40,102 bases of DNA from a virus. Positions 1 through 7,084 of this stretch are shown here, one piece after another. The stretch lies in the IMG/VR virus record IMGVR_UViG_3300008952_000116, positions 1-40,102 of that record; one strand, 5' to 3'. Numbering within the stretch: the stretch's first letter is position 1; each line of letters opens with the position of its first letter. Under the pieces are notes generated by a model. The model saw only the letters and a program-made list of their open reading frames with translations. It made no database searches and was not told where the DNA came from. A program made the position numbers and the translations under genes.

Positions 1-148
1 GTTTGACCCTATTGAAGGTAACGACGAGCTGAGAGTTCCAGCTAATATAGCGGGAAGTGCAGCAAATCCAGATGAAGGTGGTAGACCTGAACAGGAGGAA
101 GAAGAACCTTCCTTACCGCCAATAGAAGCAGAGGTAGAAGATGTCTAG
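1..148 (+). CDS. Portal protein, C-terminal end (partial)
   Basis: An open frame enters from the left edge (first full codon at base 2) and ends at TAG 146-148, giving 49 residues. It contains VPANIAGSAANPDEGG followed by an acidic, Pro/Glu-rich tail. This resembles the disordered C-terminus of HK97/lambda-type portal proteins, which form the dodecameric DNA-entry vertex. The position just before the prohead protease and capsid gene fits a portal. The catalytic or structural core lies outside the window, so the call rests on the tail motif and gene order only. The next gene starts inside its last codons. Confidence 0.6.
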   Translation, partial: FDPIEGNDELRVPANIAGSAANPDEGGRPEQEEEEPSLPPIEAEVEDV

Positions 149-476
149 CATACAACGAAGAAAAATGACAAAAGCTTTGGCCGAATATTATATAGAGAAG
201 GGTAAGGTTTTCGACTCTTCTGTAGAGTATAGTAGACAAAACGATGCTCCATATACGATCAAAGAAATCAAGAAAGTAATGGGGGGCTGGAGTATGTGTT
301 TTAGATATATTCGTACTGAATACCCCAATATTGATGAAGATATTAAAAAAGCAAAGAGGAAGGACAGAGGAAATTTATTTAAGGATAAACCTGATTTTCC
401 TAAATCAAGAATTCCCTCGACTCCTAAGCCCGATAAGATAACTCTTACTACGGGACGGAATGAAACGAATGAATAA
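141..476 (+). CDS. Small basic protein of unknown function between portal and protease
   Basis: This 111-residue protein starts at ATG 141, inside the portal stop region, with GAGG at 131-134 six bases upstream. It is Lys/Arg-rich, with a predicted helical N-terminal half (residues 1-60) and a disordered, Pro/Lys-rich C-terminus (about residues 80-111). The motif YTIKEIKKVMGGWSMCFRYI could be a small helical DNA- or protein-binding unit, but I do not recognise the family. Its place between portal and maturation protease suggests a role in head assembly or packaging; that is inference from position. Its last bases overlap the next gene. Confidence 0.7.
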   Translation: MSSIQRRKMTKALAEYYIEKGKVFDSSVEYSRQNDAPYTIKEIKKVMGGWSMCFRYIRTEYPNIDEDIKKAKRKDRGNLFKDKPDFPKSRIPSTPKPDKITLTTGRNETNE

Positions 477-2484
477 AATTTTTAATTTAACTTCCACTTT
501 TAAATCTTCTCCTGAAGATGATGGCAGCGTTAAGATACGCGGCATGGCCAGCACTTCAGATTTTGATAGAGCTGGCGACAGTATTAAGCCAGATGCTTGG
601 GGTAAAGGTGGTTTAAATAATTTTAAAAAGAATCCTATTATTCTTTTTAATCACGACTACGACCGTCCTATCGGTCGTGCTACAGGTCTCGATGTAACAG
701 ATAATGGTCTGGCACTAGAGGCAAAAATTAGTAAGTCAGCGCCCGCAGGGGTCTGCGACTTAGTTAAGGATGGCGTTCTTGGAGCATTTTCTGTTGGTTT
801 CCGAGTCAAGGATGCCGATTATATCGAGGAAACTGACGGACTTATGATAAAGGACGCTGAATTGTTTGAGGTATCGGTAGTTTCCGTACCTTGCAATCAG
901 GCAGCTACTTTTTCTTTAGCGAAATCGTTTGACTCTATGGAAGAGTACAATGATTTCAAGAAAACTTTCACAAATCGTGTAGATCTAGCCGGTCAGTCTC
1001 TGGCTAATGAAGATGAGAGATCATCTAGCGTAGCTAGTAATACACCGGTAAGGGCGGAGAAATCCGTGCAAAAGGAGATCGTAATGTCGGAAGATAAAAC
1101 TCCCGAAATCGACTTGGAAGCATTTGCAAAGCAAGTGGCAGAACAAACTGCTACTAATATTGCAATGAAGCAAGCCGAGCAAAAAGCTGTGGAGAAAGCT
1201 GAAGCCGAAAAGGTAGAAGCTGCCGAAGCAGAAAAGGTCAAGCAAGAAGAGGAGGTCAAGACTGCTATTCAGGTAGGAGTTGAGACTGGTGCTGAAAGGC
1301 TTGTCAAAGATGTAGAAGCTAAGCTCGCAGAAAAGGATGTTGAAATTGAGGAAGTTCTCAAGCAGCATAAATCTGATCTTGAAGAGAAGAAGGAAGAAAT
1401 TTCCCGCCTTCAGGAATCTAAGCGAGTTTTCGCAAATCGTGGCGACGGTGATATTTCTAAGTGGGGCAAAGAGTTTCTTTACGCTTCAGTTCTAGGTAAA
1501 ATCACTGGTAAAGGTTGGAATACCGACTATGCCCAAGATGTCATGACCAAAGCAGGCGTTACTTATGATGCCTCAACTGGTATCGGTCTGGATGCAAGCG
1601 TGTCGGCTACTTTCGAAGAAGAAGTCCGACTCGAGCAAAAGGTTGCTGGTCTCTTTAGAGATATGGCAGTCAATTCAGGTGCTACAGTGTTGCCTGTCCT
1701 TCCAGATACAGAAGATGCCAACTGGAATGCAACTGGTCTAGAAACCACTGCTAATCTCTTGGAAGAGAAAGGTGCGAGCGATAATAACTACAACGTTAAT
1801 CGTGTCACACTAAATGCCTATCGTTTGATTTCTGGTACATTTATCGCAAACGATACTGACGAGCAAATCGTTGTTAATGTTCTTCCTTGGATTTTATCAG
1901 CTCTAGCTCGTGCACACGCTCGCGCTATTGATGGTTCAATCATGAATGGCACAGCTAACCAAGCAGGTCTGATTGGTGGAGCAGGTACCGATGGTGCAGG
2001 TTCTTTCCTAGCTTCAGACTCTACTGGTGTTACTGATATCGCAAATGATGGTTCAGGTGCACTAACTGGTGCTAACTTACTGTCCATCCGTTCTGAAATG
2101 GGTAAATATGGGGTTAGCCCTGGAGACGTTGCATACATTGTCAACGTTGAAGAGTATTTCAACCTAATTGCAGATGCTGCGTTCTCAGACGTGTCAGAAG
2201 TTGGTAGTGATATCGCAATGAAGGTAGTTGGTCAAGTTGGGTCTATCTACGGCTCACCAGTTGTAGCTAGTGACCAATTCTCACGTGCAACTACTAAAAC
2301 AGCAGCTTGCGCAGTCAACGTTCATAACTATGTAATGCCTAAGTTACGTGGTGTTAATATTGAAACTGACTACGAAGTAGCAGGTCAGCGTACCGCAGTT
2401 GTCGCTTCACAATCCAGAGGATTTGAAGAGTTAGTTGCAGGTGCTGGTGCAGATCAGCCCGCTGTTAGAATTGAATACGCCTAA
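460..2484 (+). CDS. HK97-type prohead protease fused to scaffold and major capsid protein
   Basis: One 674-residue frame carries three parts. Residues 1-185 form a U35-family prohead protease: IILFNHDYDRPIGR supplies the catalytic His65 and GAFSVGFR the catalytic Ser111. Residues 210-320 are Glu/Lys/Ala-rich coiled coil, like the HK97 delta (scaffold) domain. Residues 325-674 are an HK97-fold major capsid protein. In most relatives the protease and capsid are separate genes. Maturation probably cuts around residues 320-326, releasing the capsid; this is inferred. Starts at Met1 (460) and Met4 (469) both overlap the previous stop and neither has a strong Shine-Dalgarno. A strong internal start lies at Met209 (see separate entry). 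A terminator follows. Confidence 0.9.
   Translation: MKRMNKIFNLTSTFKSSPEDDGSVKIRGMASTSDFDRAGDSIKPDAWGKGGLNNFKKNPIILFNHDYDRPIGRATGLDVTDNGLALEAKISKSAPAGVCDLVKDGVLGAFSVGFRVKDADYIEETDGLMIKDAELFEVSVVSVPCNQAATFSLAKSFDSMEEYNDFKKTFTNRVDLAGQSLANEDERSSSVASNTPVRAEKSVQKEIVMSEDKTPEIDLEAFAKQVAEQTATNIAMKQAEQKAVEKAEAEKVEAAEAEKVKQEEEVKTAIQVGVETGAERLVKDVEAKLAEKDVEIEEVLKQHKSDLEEKKEEISRLQESKRVFANRGDGDISKWGKEFLYASVLGKITGKGWNTDYAQDVMTKAGVTYDASTGIGLDASVSATFEEEVRLEQKVAGLFRDMAVNSGATVLPVLPDTEDANWNATGLETTANLLEEKGASDNNYNVNRVTLNAYRLISGTFIANDTDEQIVVNVLPWILSALARAHARAIDGSIMNGTANQAGLIGGAGTDGAGSFLASDSTGVTDIANDGSGALTGANLLSIRSEMGKYGVSPGDVAYIVNVEEYFNLIADAAFSDVSEVGSDIAMKVVGQVGSIYGSPVVASDQFSRATTKTAACAVNVHNYVMPKLRGVNIETDYEVAGQRTAVVASQSRGFEELVAGAGADQPAVRIEYA
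1072..1086 (+). promoter_or_regulatory. Internal ribosome binding site and in-frame ATG within the protease-capsid ORF
   Basis: AAGGAG at 1072-1077 sits six bases before ATG 1084-1086, which is in frame with the 460 start (codon 209). The Shine-Dalgarno match is stronger than that of the gene's own start. It lies exactly at the junction between the protease linker and the acidic coiled coil, where a separate capsid gene would begin. Confidence 0.7.
1084..2484 (+). CDS. Predicted internal-start product: scaffold domain plus major capsid protein
   Basis: Translation from the internal ATG 1084 would give a 466-residue protein starting MSEDKTPEIDLEAFAKQVAE. It would contain the coiled-coil scaffold domain (about 110 residues) and the full HK97-fold capsid domain, without the protease. 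A capsid is needed in hundreds of copies while the protease is needed in few. A dual-start gene would therefore supply mostly protease-free capsid plus a minority of fused protease that co-assembles through the shared capsid region. The same logic is known from lambda C/Nu3 nesting. The ribosome binding site is seen directly; use of the start is inferred. Confidence 0.55.
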   Translation: MSEDKTPEIDLEAFAKQVAEQTATNIAMKQAEQKAVEKAEAEKVEAAEAEKVKQEEEVKTAIQVGVETGAERLVKDVEAKLAEKDVEIEEVLKQHKSDLEEKKEEISRLQESKRVFANRGDGDISKWGKEFLYASVLGKITGKGWNTDYAQDVMTKAGVTYDASTGIGLDASVSATFEEEVRLEQKVAGLFRDMAVNSGATVLPVLPDTEDANWNATGLETTANLLEEKGASDNNYNVNRVTLNAYRLISGTFIANDTDEQIVVNVLPWILSALARAHARAIDGSIMNGTANQAGLIGGAGTDGAGSFLASDSTGVTDIANDGSGALTGANLLSIRSEMGKYGVSPGDVAYIVNVEEYFNLIADAAFSDVSEVGSDIAMKVVGQVGSIYGSPVVASDQFSRATTKTAACAVNVHNYVMPKLRGVNIETDYEVAGQRTAVVASQSRGFEELVAGAGADQPAVRIEYA

Positions 2485-2504
2485 TTAGGAGTGTTTAACT
2501 ATTA

Positions 2505-2541
2505 CCTTGTGGGGAGGGCTTTGGCCTTCCCCCAGGTTTTT
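2505..2541 (+). terminator. Rho-independent terminator after the capsid gene
   Basis: A GC-rich hairpin pairs GGGGAGGGC (2511-2519) with GCCTTCCCC (2524-2532), with one G-T wobble and the loop TTTG. It can be extended downward by CCT/AGG pairs. TTTTT (2537-2541) follows. This probably isolates high capsid expression, with partial read-through to the connector genes. Confidence 0.75.
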
Positions 2542-2553
2542 ACTAATTGACTT

Positions 2554-3147
2554 ATGGCAGATTTAATTACAAGAGACGAGTATAAATCCTTAAAGAATCT
2601 TTCACAGAGTGTGAAGGAGGATAGCAGGATTGATGCACTTATAGACTCTGTGAGTCCATTAGTAAAAACCTACTGTGGTAACAGTATTGTAGACTATTAT
2701 AGTTCTAATAAGACAGAAACTTTTAATATTAATTGGGATACTTATGTAGTTCAATTAACTGAAAGCCCCGTCAATGCTATTGTAAGTGTACAAGAAAGAG
2801 AGGGGTATTCTAGTGACTACTCTACTCTTACAACAGGTTCTAATGAATATTTTTTAGATACTGATACAGACAGTGTAATTCGTACTACAACAGGTAGTGC
2901 TTACAAGAACTGGCCTCAAGGGCCTGGTGCTGTTAAGATAGTTTATACCGCAGGGTATTCTACTACGCCAAAAGATTTGCAACTAGCGGTTGCTGATCTT
3001 ATTACTTATTACTTGAAAGATGAGTATAAAGAAAGACGAACATTACAAGGTGCAAGTGTACAAAATAGAGGCACTTCATCAATGACTGACAATGTGGATT
3101 TTCCAGACCACATTAAGAGGGTCTTAGACCTTTATAAGAATTTTTAA
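2554..3147 (+). CDS. Head-tail connector (HK97 gp6-like)
   Basis: This 197-residue protein begins LITRDEYKSLKNLSQSVKEDSRIDALIDSVSPLVKTYCG in sense, the usual N-terminal layout of gp6-like connectors: a short helical bundle with a conserved DxxI..LI..a...v..yc pattern. A beta-rich middle and a C-terminal helical segment (DLQLAVADLITYYLKDEY) follow. These proteins form a ring below the portal and seal DNA in the head. Position right after the capsid gene fits. No clear Shine-Dalgarno lies before ATG 2554, and the terminator T-run ends only 12 bases upstream, so expression may depend on read-through. Confidence 0.7.
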   Translation: MADLITRDEYKSLKNLSQSVKEDSRIDALIDSVSPLVKTYCGNSIVDYYSSNKTETFNINWDTYVVQLTESPVNAIVSVQEREGYSSDYSTLTTGSNEYFLDTDTDSVIRTTTGSAYKNWPQGPGAVKIVYTAGYSTTPKDLQLAVADLITYYLKDEYKERRTLQGASVQNRGTSSMTDNVDFPDHIKRVLDLYKNF

Positions 3148-4622
3148 TGTCAACAGCTGCAATGAAGGAGCTCGATAAAGAGCTCTATAATGAATTAAAG
3201 GCTTCTGCAGGGGACTTCAGACTTTTCTATTCAGATAAAAAAGTTCATGTAATTTATCTAGATTTAGAGGCGACAAAACACCAAGTCTGGGAAGAAATGG
3301 CTCGAAGAGAGGGCTTCCGAGAGATAAGTGTTTTTAAAGATCAACTAAGCCCAGAAGCTTTAGGAAGATTAAATAAAACTGTTAATACTGGGTGTAAAAG
3401 AATGCTGGGACTTTTGTTTTCATCAATGCAAAAAAAGGATACCAAATTTACTTTTACATATAATAGGGGCGCAAGTAAAAGTAATTTTACAGTAACCATA
3501 ATGTCTACGACAAAAACTGGTAATGTATTTAAGAAGTTTAAAGATCACAAAGCAAAAGCGCAGAAATCATTAATAAATCTTATTAATAAGTGGAATAAAA
3601 AATATAGTAATAGAGGTGTAGCCGGACACGCACTTGAGGGTGAAAGCAATCAAATAAGACGAAAAACGTATAAAAAAGACCCCAAAACAGGTAAGACAAT
3701 GGCTTCGGGTTCTAATGATCCTTTTATTGATGTAGGGCACATGGAGGGGTCTGAGGTTGGAACTTTAAGAGCTTTACATGCAAAGCAGTTTTTAGAAAAT
3801 AGATTAGAAAATTGCAAAGATTCTGAATGTGTATCTGCCACCCAAGCAGCTTTAGATAACATGAAAGATGTAGTTCAATGGGAGTACCTTAACACCTTAA
3901 ACTATAGTGGAGAAATGGAAAAGGACGTTAAAGCTACAATGGAATCTTCAAGAATAAATAAAGCTTCTATGACCAAAGGTGAGGTTGCAGGATTAAATAA
4001 AGCCTTATTTAGAGGTATGTCAAATGTAAAAACAAAGGATGGATGGGTGCATGCAAAAGGTTCAGATACTTTTTATGATATGGCTGAAAAAACTATAGTA
4101 GCCAGTGTTGTAGCTCACTTAGAAAAGAATCCAAAAGCAAAGATACGCACCAAAGTTAAGTATAAAAATAGAAAGGGTGGTAAAGGCCGCCCTGTGAAAG
4201 GTAAAAAACGCACAATAAAAGCAAAGAAAGCAAAAGGGCCTGCGTATAGAAAAGTTCCTATTACAAGGTTAAAAAAATCTGCAAAAGAAATTAAGGGAGC
4301 AGCGTCTTTTCAACCATTACACATGATAGGGCTGATAAACAAAGAATTACCAGCAGTAGTAGAAGCAAATATGGGAAGACCAAGACTAGAATCTGTAACA
4401 GGTAGACTAGCTGGATCTGCAAGAGTAACAGATATTATAACTACTGCCCAAGGATTTCCATCTATTGGATATACTTATCAGTTAGATCCGTATCAGACTT
4501 TTGAAACTGGTGGAAAGCAGGGAAGTACAGATTACGACCCCAGAAGATTAATAGATCAATCTCTAAGACAAATAGCAATAAAATTTGCAATGGGAAGATT
4601 CTATACTAGACGAGAGCAATAA
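3147..4622 (+). CDS. Large neck/tail-completion protein with a gp10/gpZ-like C-terminus
   Basis: This 491-residue protein has a start overlapping the previous stop (TAATG). Around residue 415, SVTGRLAGSARV followed by GYTYQLDPYQTFETGG matches the TGrLr.Sirv...Y..y.E.G pattern of HK97 gp10/lambda gpZ tail-completion proteins. It sits where Z belongs, directly before the tail terminator. The gp10 family is usually about 100-200 residues. The first 370 residues here are unusual and unrecognised, and include a strongly basic stretch (about residues 335-372, many Lys/Arg/Gly) that could contact DNA or the connector ring. Assigning the C-terminus is moderately secure; the N-terminal function is unknown. 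Confidence 0.6.
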   Translation: MSTAAMKELDKELYNELKASAGDFRLFYSDKKVHVIYLDLEATKHQVWEEMARREGFREISVFKDQLSPEALGRLNKTVNTGCKRMLGLLFSSMQKKDTKFTFTYNRGASKSNFTVTIMSTTKTGNVFKKFKDHKAKAQKSLINLINKWNKKYSNRGVAGHALEGESNQIRRKTYKKDPKTGKTMASGSNDPFIDVGHMEGSEVGTLRALHAKQFLENRLENCKDSECVSATQAALDNMKDVVQWEYLNTLNYSGEMEKDVKATMESSRINKASMTKGEVAGLNKALFRGMSNVKTKDGWVHAKGSDTFYDMAEKTIVASVVAHLEKNPKAKIRTKVKYKNRKGGKGRPVKGKKRTIKAKKAKGPAYRKVPITRLKKSAKEIKGAASFQPLHMIGLINKELPAVVEANMGRPRLESVTGRLAGSARVTDIITTAQGFPSIGYTYQLDPYQTFETGGKQGSTDYDPRRLIDQSLRQIAIKFAMGRFYTRREQ

Positions 4623-5074
4623 TGGCAACCAGATCATATACTACTAGACGACAGGGAATTGTAAACGCTATAGTAGATAAATTAAAAGCTATTGATGGGT
4701 CTGGAAACTATCATACTGATTTAGTTGATAATATAAGCCCTAGATTAAAATTTTGGGACGAAGTAGAAGAATTTCCTGCAGTACATATAAATGCAGGAGG
4801 CGAAACAAGAGAGTATTTAACTGGCGGGATAAAAAATAGATTTTTAACTATTACTCTACGCTGTTATGTAAATGAAGAAGACGCTGTAAATGCTTTAGAC
4901 GCTTTATTAGAAGATGTAGAGACAGTACTAGAAGATAATTCAAGTATGACTTATACAGACAAACTAGGGGTATCTCAAGGCATACAACAAATCACAGTCC
5001 TCAGTATTGATACTGATGAAGGTGTATTAGAACCTATGGGGGTAGCAGAGATGGTAGCCGAGGTTCGATACTAG
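4622..5074 (+). CDS. Tail terminator (lambda gpU-like)
   Basis: This 150-residue protein has its start overlapping the preceding stop. Its pattern is an N-terminal helix (GIVNAIVDKLKAI), then a beta region containing FPAVHINAGGE and ITLRCYV, then a helix with ALDALLEDVETVLED. This is the alpha/beta layout of gpU-type terminators. They form a hexamer that stops tail-tube growth and joins the tail to the head. Position between the gpZ-like gene and the tail tube gene supports the call. Sequence similarity in this family is always weak. Confidence 0.7.
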   Translation: MATRSYTTRRQGIVNAIVDKLKAIDGSGNYHTDLVDNISPRLKFWDEVEEFPAVHINAGGETREYLTGGIKNRFLTITLRCYVNEEDAVNALDALLEDVETVLEDNSSMTYTDKLGVSQGIQQITVLSIDTDEGVLEPMGVAEMVAEVRY

Positions 5075-5134
5075 AAAATGCTGGTAGGAACAAAAGTTCA
5101 AATCCAAGCCTTTTCAAGATAATAGGAGAAAATA

Positions 5135-6538
5135 ATGGCTCAACAATTATATTTTAGCCGCGACTCGGTGATGCACGTTGAAATCGGGTCGGCTGTGTGG
5201 AAGATTCCTGTACTTGAAGGATTCTCTTTCTCACAGGCTACAAACGTAACGGAGATTGGACTGAATGAGATGGAAAGCACTGCAGGAGTCAGTCGTCGAG
5301 GTAGACGAGCCTTTAATGACTCTCTTGCTGCGGCAGAATTTTCTTTCAGTACATATGTTAGACCTTTTATTTCAAAAGGTACTAGTGCTCCGGCAGCTAC
5401 AGGTGCTTTAGAAGCAGGCGGATCTGCTTTAAACCACCACGCAGTAGAAGAATGTCTCTGGGCGTTATTTGGAGGCCCAGCAGCATATGCTAGTAATACT
5501 TTTACCAATCAATTTGATACTAGTACCAGTAAAGCACACATTAATCTTAGAGAATCTAATGTATCAACATTAGGCCCAGACGCTGGAGCTAATATTTATT
5601 TCCAACTAGGTGACGCAAATAAGATTACTTATAAACTAACTGGTGTTGTACTAAATGAAGCAACCATTAACTTTGATATTGATGGTATTGCTCAAATTGA
5701 CTGGTCAGGTATGGCTTCAACAATTACTTCAGAGGGAGTATCTTTCCCAGCTGCAACAATTAATGAAGCACATTCAGCAACAACAAACTTTATTCGAAAC
5801 CGACTAACAACTCTAGCAATAGCAGTTGGTACAGTAACTACTCCAACAATAACAGCAGGCGGATCTAGCTACTCTAGTGCTCCTACTGTTACATTTAGTG
5901 CACCTGGTGGAGGCGGTACAACAGCCACAGGAACTGCAATAGTTTCTAGTGGAGCAGTAACTAAAGTAATCGTTACTGATGCAGGAGCAGGTTATCAATC
6001 TAGTGATACAATTACTTGTACTTTTAGTGGTGGAGGTGGATCAGGAGCAACAGCTACAACAGCTCTAAATACTACTATGAACCCAACAGGGGATACTTCA
6101 AACGAACTAGAAAAGACCTACAGTCTGACATTAACAGGTGGAAGTATTACCTTGACTAATAATGTAACGTATACAACTCCAGAAGAATTAGGAATTGTGA
6201 ACGTAGCGGTTGGTCACGTAACAGGCTCACGTACTGTTACTGGTAATTTTACCTGTTATCTAGCAGATGACACTACAACCACTAACGCTAGTAAGGACTT
6301 TTTCGATGATATGTCAGCATTAACGACTGTAACAGCGAATAAGTTTGATCTTACATTCGCTATTGGGGGCGGAGCAGGTACTCCTAGACTAGAAGTTCAC
6401 TGCCCACAAGCTCACGTAGATATTCCTACTCACGCAGTAGAGGATTTAATCTCTCTAGAGACTACTTTCAATGCGTTGCCTTCATCTCTTGATGTAGCCG
6501 ACGATGCAGATATGACTTATGTAGGAATAGCCTACTAA
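5135..6538 (+). CDS. Major tail (tube) protein with an inserted repeat domain
   Basis: This 467-residue protein has a good Shine-Dalgarno (AGGAG, 5124-5128) before ATG 5135. The core sequence (residues 1-230 and 312-467) has the beta-sandwich tube-protein features seen in siphoviruses: N-terminal SRDSVMHVEIGSAVWKIPVLEGFSFSQ and C-terminal ISLETTFNALPSSLDVADD. Its position before the G/GT chaperones is that of lambda V. Residues 235-311 look like an insertion: two Gly/Thr/Ala-rich units with YSSAPTVTFSAPGGGG and VIVTDAGAGY motifs, probably a surface decoration on the tube. The 14-codon frame at 5078-5122 upstream is probably not a gene. Confidence 0.8.
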   Translation: MAQQLYFSRDSVMHVEIGSAVWKIPVLEGFSFSQATNVTEIGLNEMESTAGVSRRGRRAFNDSLAAAEFSFSTYVRPFISKGTSAPAATGALEAGGSALNHHAVEECLWALFGGPAAYASNTFTNQFDTSTSKAHINLRESNVSTLGPDAGANIYFQLGDANKITYKLTGVVLNEATINFDIDGIAQIDWSGMASTITSEGVSFPAATINEAHSATTNFIRNRLTTLAIAVGTVTTPTITAGGSSYSSAPTVTFSAPGGGGTTATGTAIVSSGAVTKVIVTDAGAGYQSSDTITCTFSGGGGSGATATTALNTTMNPTGDTSNELEKTYSLTLTGGSITLTNNVTYTTPEELGIVNVAVGHVTGSRTVTGNFTCYLADDTTTTNASKDFFDDMSALTTVTANKFDLTFAIGGGAGTPRLEVHCPQAHVDIPTHAVEDLISLETTFNALPSSLDVADDADMTYVGIAY

Positions 6539-6547
6539 AAATAAATC

Positions 6548-6576
6548 TTGACATTTTTGTCAAAGTGAAATATAAT
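6548..6576 (+). promoter_or_regulatory. Consensus sigma-70 promoter with a -35 palindrome
   Basis: TTGACA (6548-6553) and TATAAT (6571-6576) are both perfect and separated by 17 bases. The -35 box is one arm of a perfect inverted repeat, TTGACATTTTTGTCAA (6548-6563), which could be an operator. Transcription would start near 6583, just before a terminator hairpin. It lies between the tail tube and tail chaperone genes. Confidence 0.8.
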
Positions 6577-6589
6577 GTATTAATAATCG

Positions 6590-6623
6590 AGTGAGGGGGG
6601 GTTAAGCCCCCTCGCTATTTTTT
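6590..6623 (+). terminator. Terminator directly downstream of the promoter
   Basis: A 10-bp stem pairs 6590-6599 with 6607-6616 (one T-G wobble, GC-rich, 7-base loop). It is followed by A and TTTTTT (6618-6623). It can end transcripts of the tail tube gene. It also lies within about 40 bases of the start expected from the 6548 promoter, so it may act as an attenuator for the genes downstream. Confidence 0.8.
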
Positions 6624-6646
6624 AACTGATAAAGGTAAATGTAGTA

Positions 6647-7084
6647 ATGACAGACACAGCGAGTAAAAAAGCACCAGTTTCACTATCGAGTCTAATGACT
6701 CCAAGCAAAACAGTTTCATTAGAGTTTCCTGGGTATATGGGATTAAATGTAGACTTATGTTATTTGGCTAGAGAAGAGTTATTAAAGCTAAGAAAAAAGT
6801 GTTTAACCACTAAATTTAATAGAAGTACTCATCAGCCAGAAGAAGAACTTGATGATGAAAAGTTTTTAGTAGAGTATTGTAAAGCAGTAATTAAAGGCTG
6901 GAAAGGTTTGAAATTTTCATACTTAGAAGAGTTTCTTTTGGTGGATGTTTCAGACTTTAAACCCGATGATAAGTTACCTTACACTCAAGAAAATGCCCAA
7001 TTACTTATGAGAAATTCTAATATATTTGATAATTGGGTAACTAATACTATAGGTGATTTAGAAAATTTTACGGGGAACAAGTAG
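6647..7084 (+). CDS. Tail assembly chaperone (lambda gpG-like)
   Basis: This 145-residue acidic, helical protein lies directly between the tail tube and tape measure genes, the fixed place of siphovirus tail chaperones. The chaperone coats the tape measure protein and recruits tube subunits; it is not in the finished tail. The middle (LAREELLKLRKKCLTTKF, then LVEYCKAVIKGWKG) is like the conserved core of this group. Its end overlaps a long -1 frame and carries a frameshift signal (7063-7108) just before the TAG at 7082-7084. AAAGG at 6631-6635 is the likely Shine-Dalgarno. A start-stop pair ATGTAG (6639-6644) lies between it and the true start. Confidence 0.8.
   Translation: MTDTASKKAPVSLSSLMTPSKTVSLEFPGYMGLNVDLCYLAREELLKLRKKCLTTKFNRSTHQPEEELDDEKFLVEYCKAVIKGWKGLKFSYLEEFLLVDVSDFKPDDKLPYTQENAQLLMRNSNIFDNWVTNTIGDLENFTGNK

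Noticed and set aside
1021-1368. Minus-strand open frame opposite the scaffold region
   Set aside because: It mirrors the biased Glu/Lys/Ala codons of the coiled coil; no ribosome site and no protein-like pattern.
5096-5104. tRNA T-loop-like GTTCAAATC
   Set aside because: The flanking bases do not form a T-stem, and no acceptor or anticodon arm can be drawn.
5078-5122. 14-codon frame between tail terminator and tail tube genes
   Set aside because: It has no ribosome binding site and no composition sign of a real peptide; likely chance.
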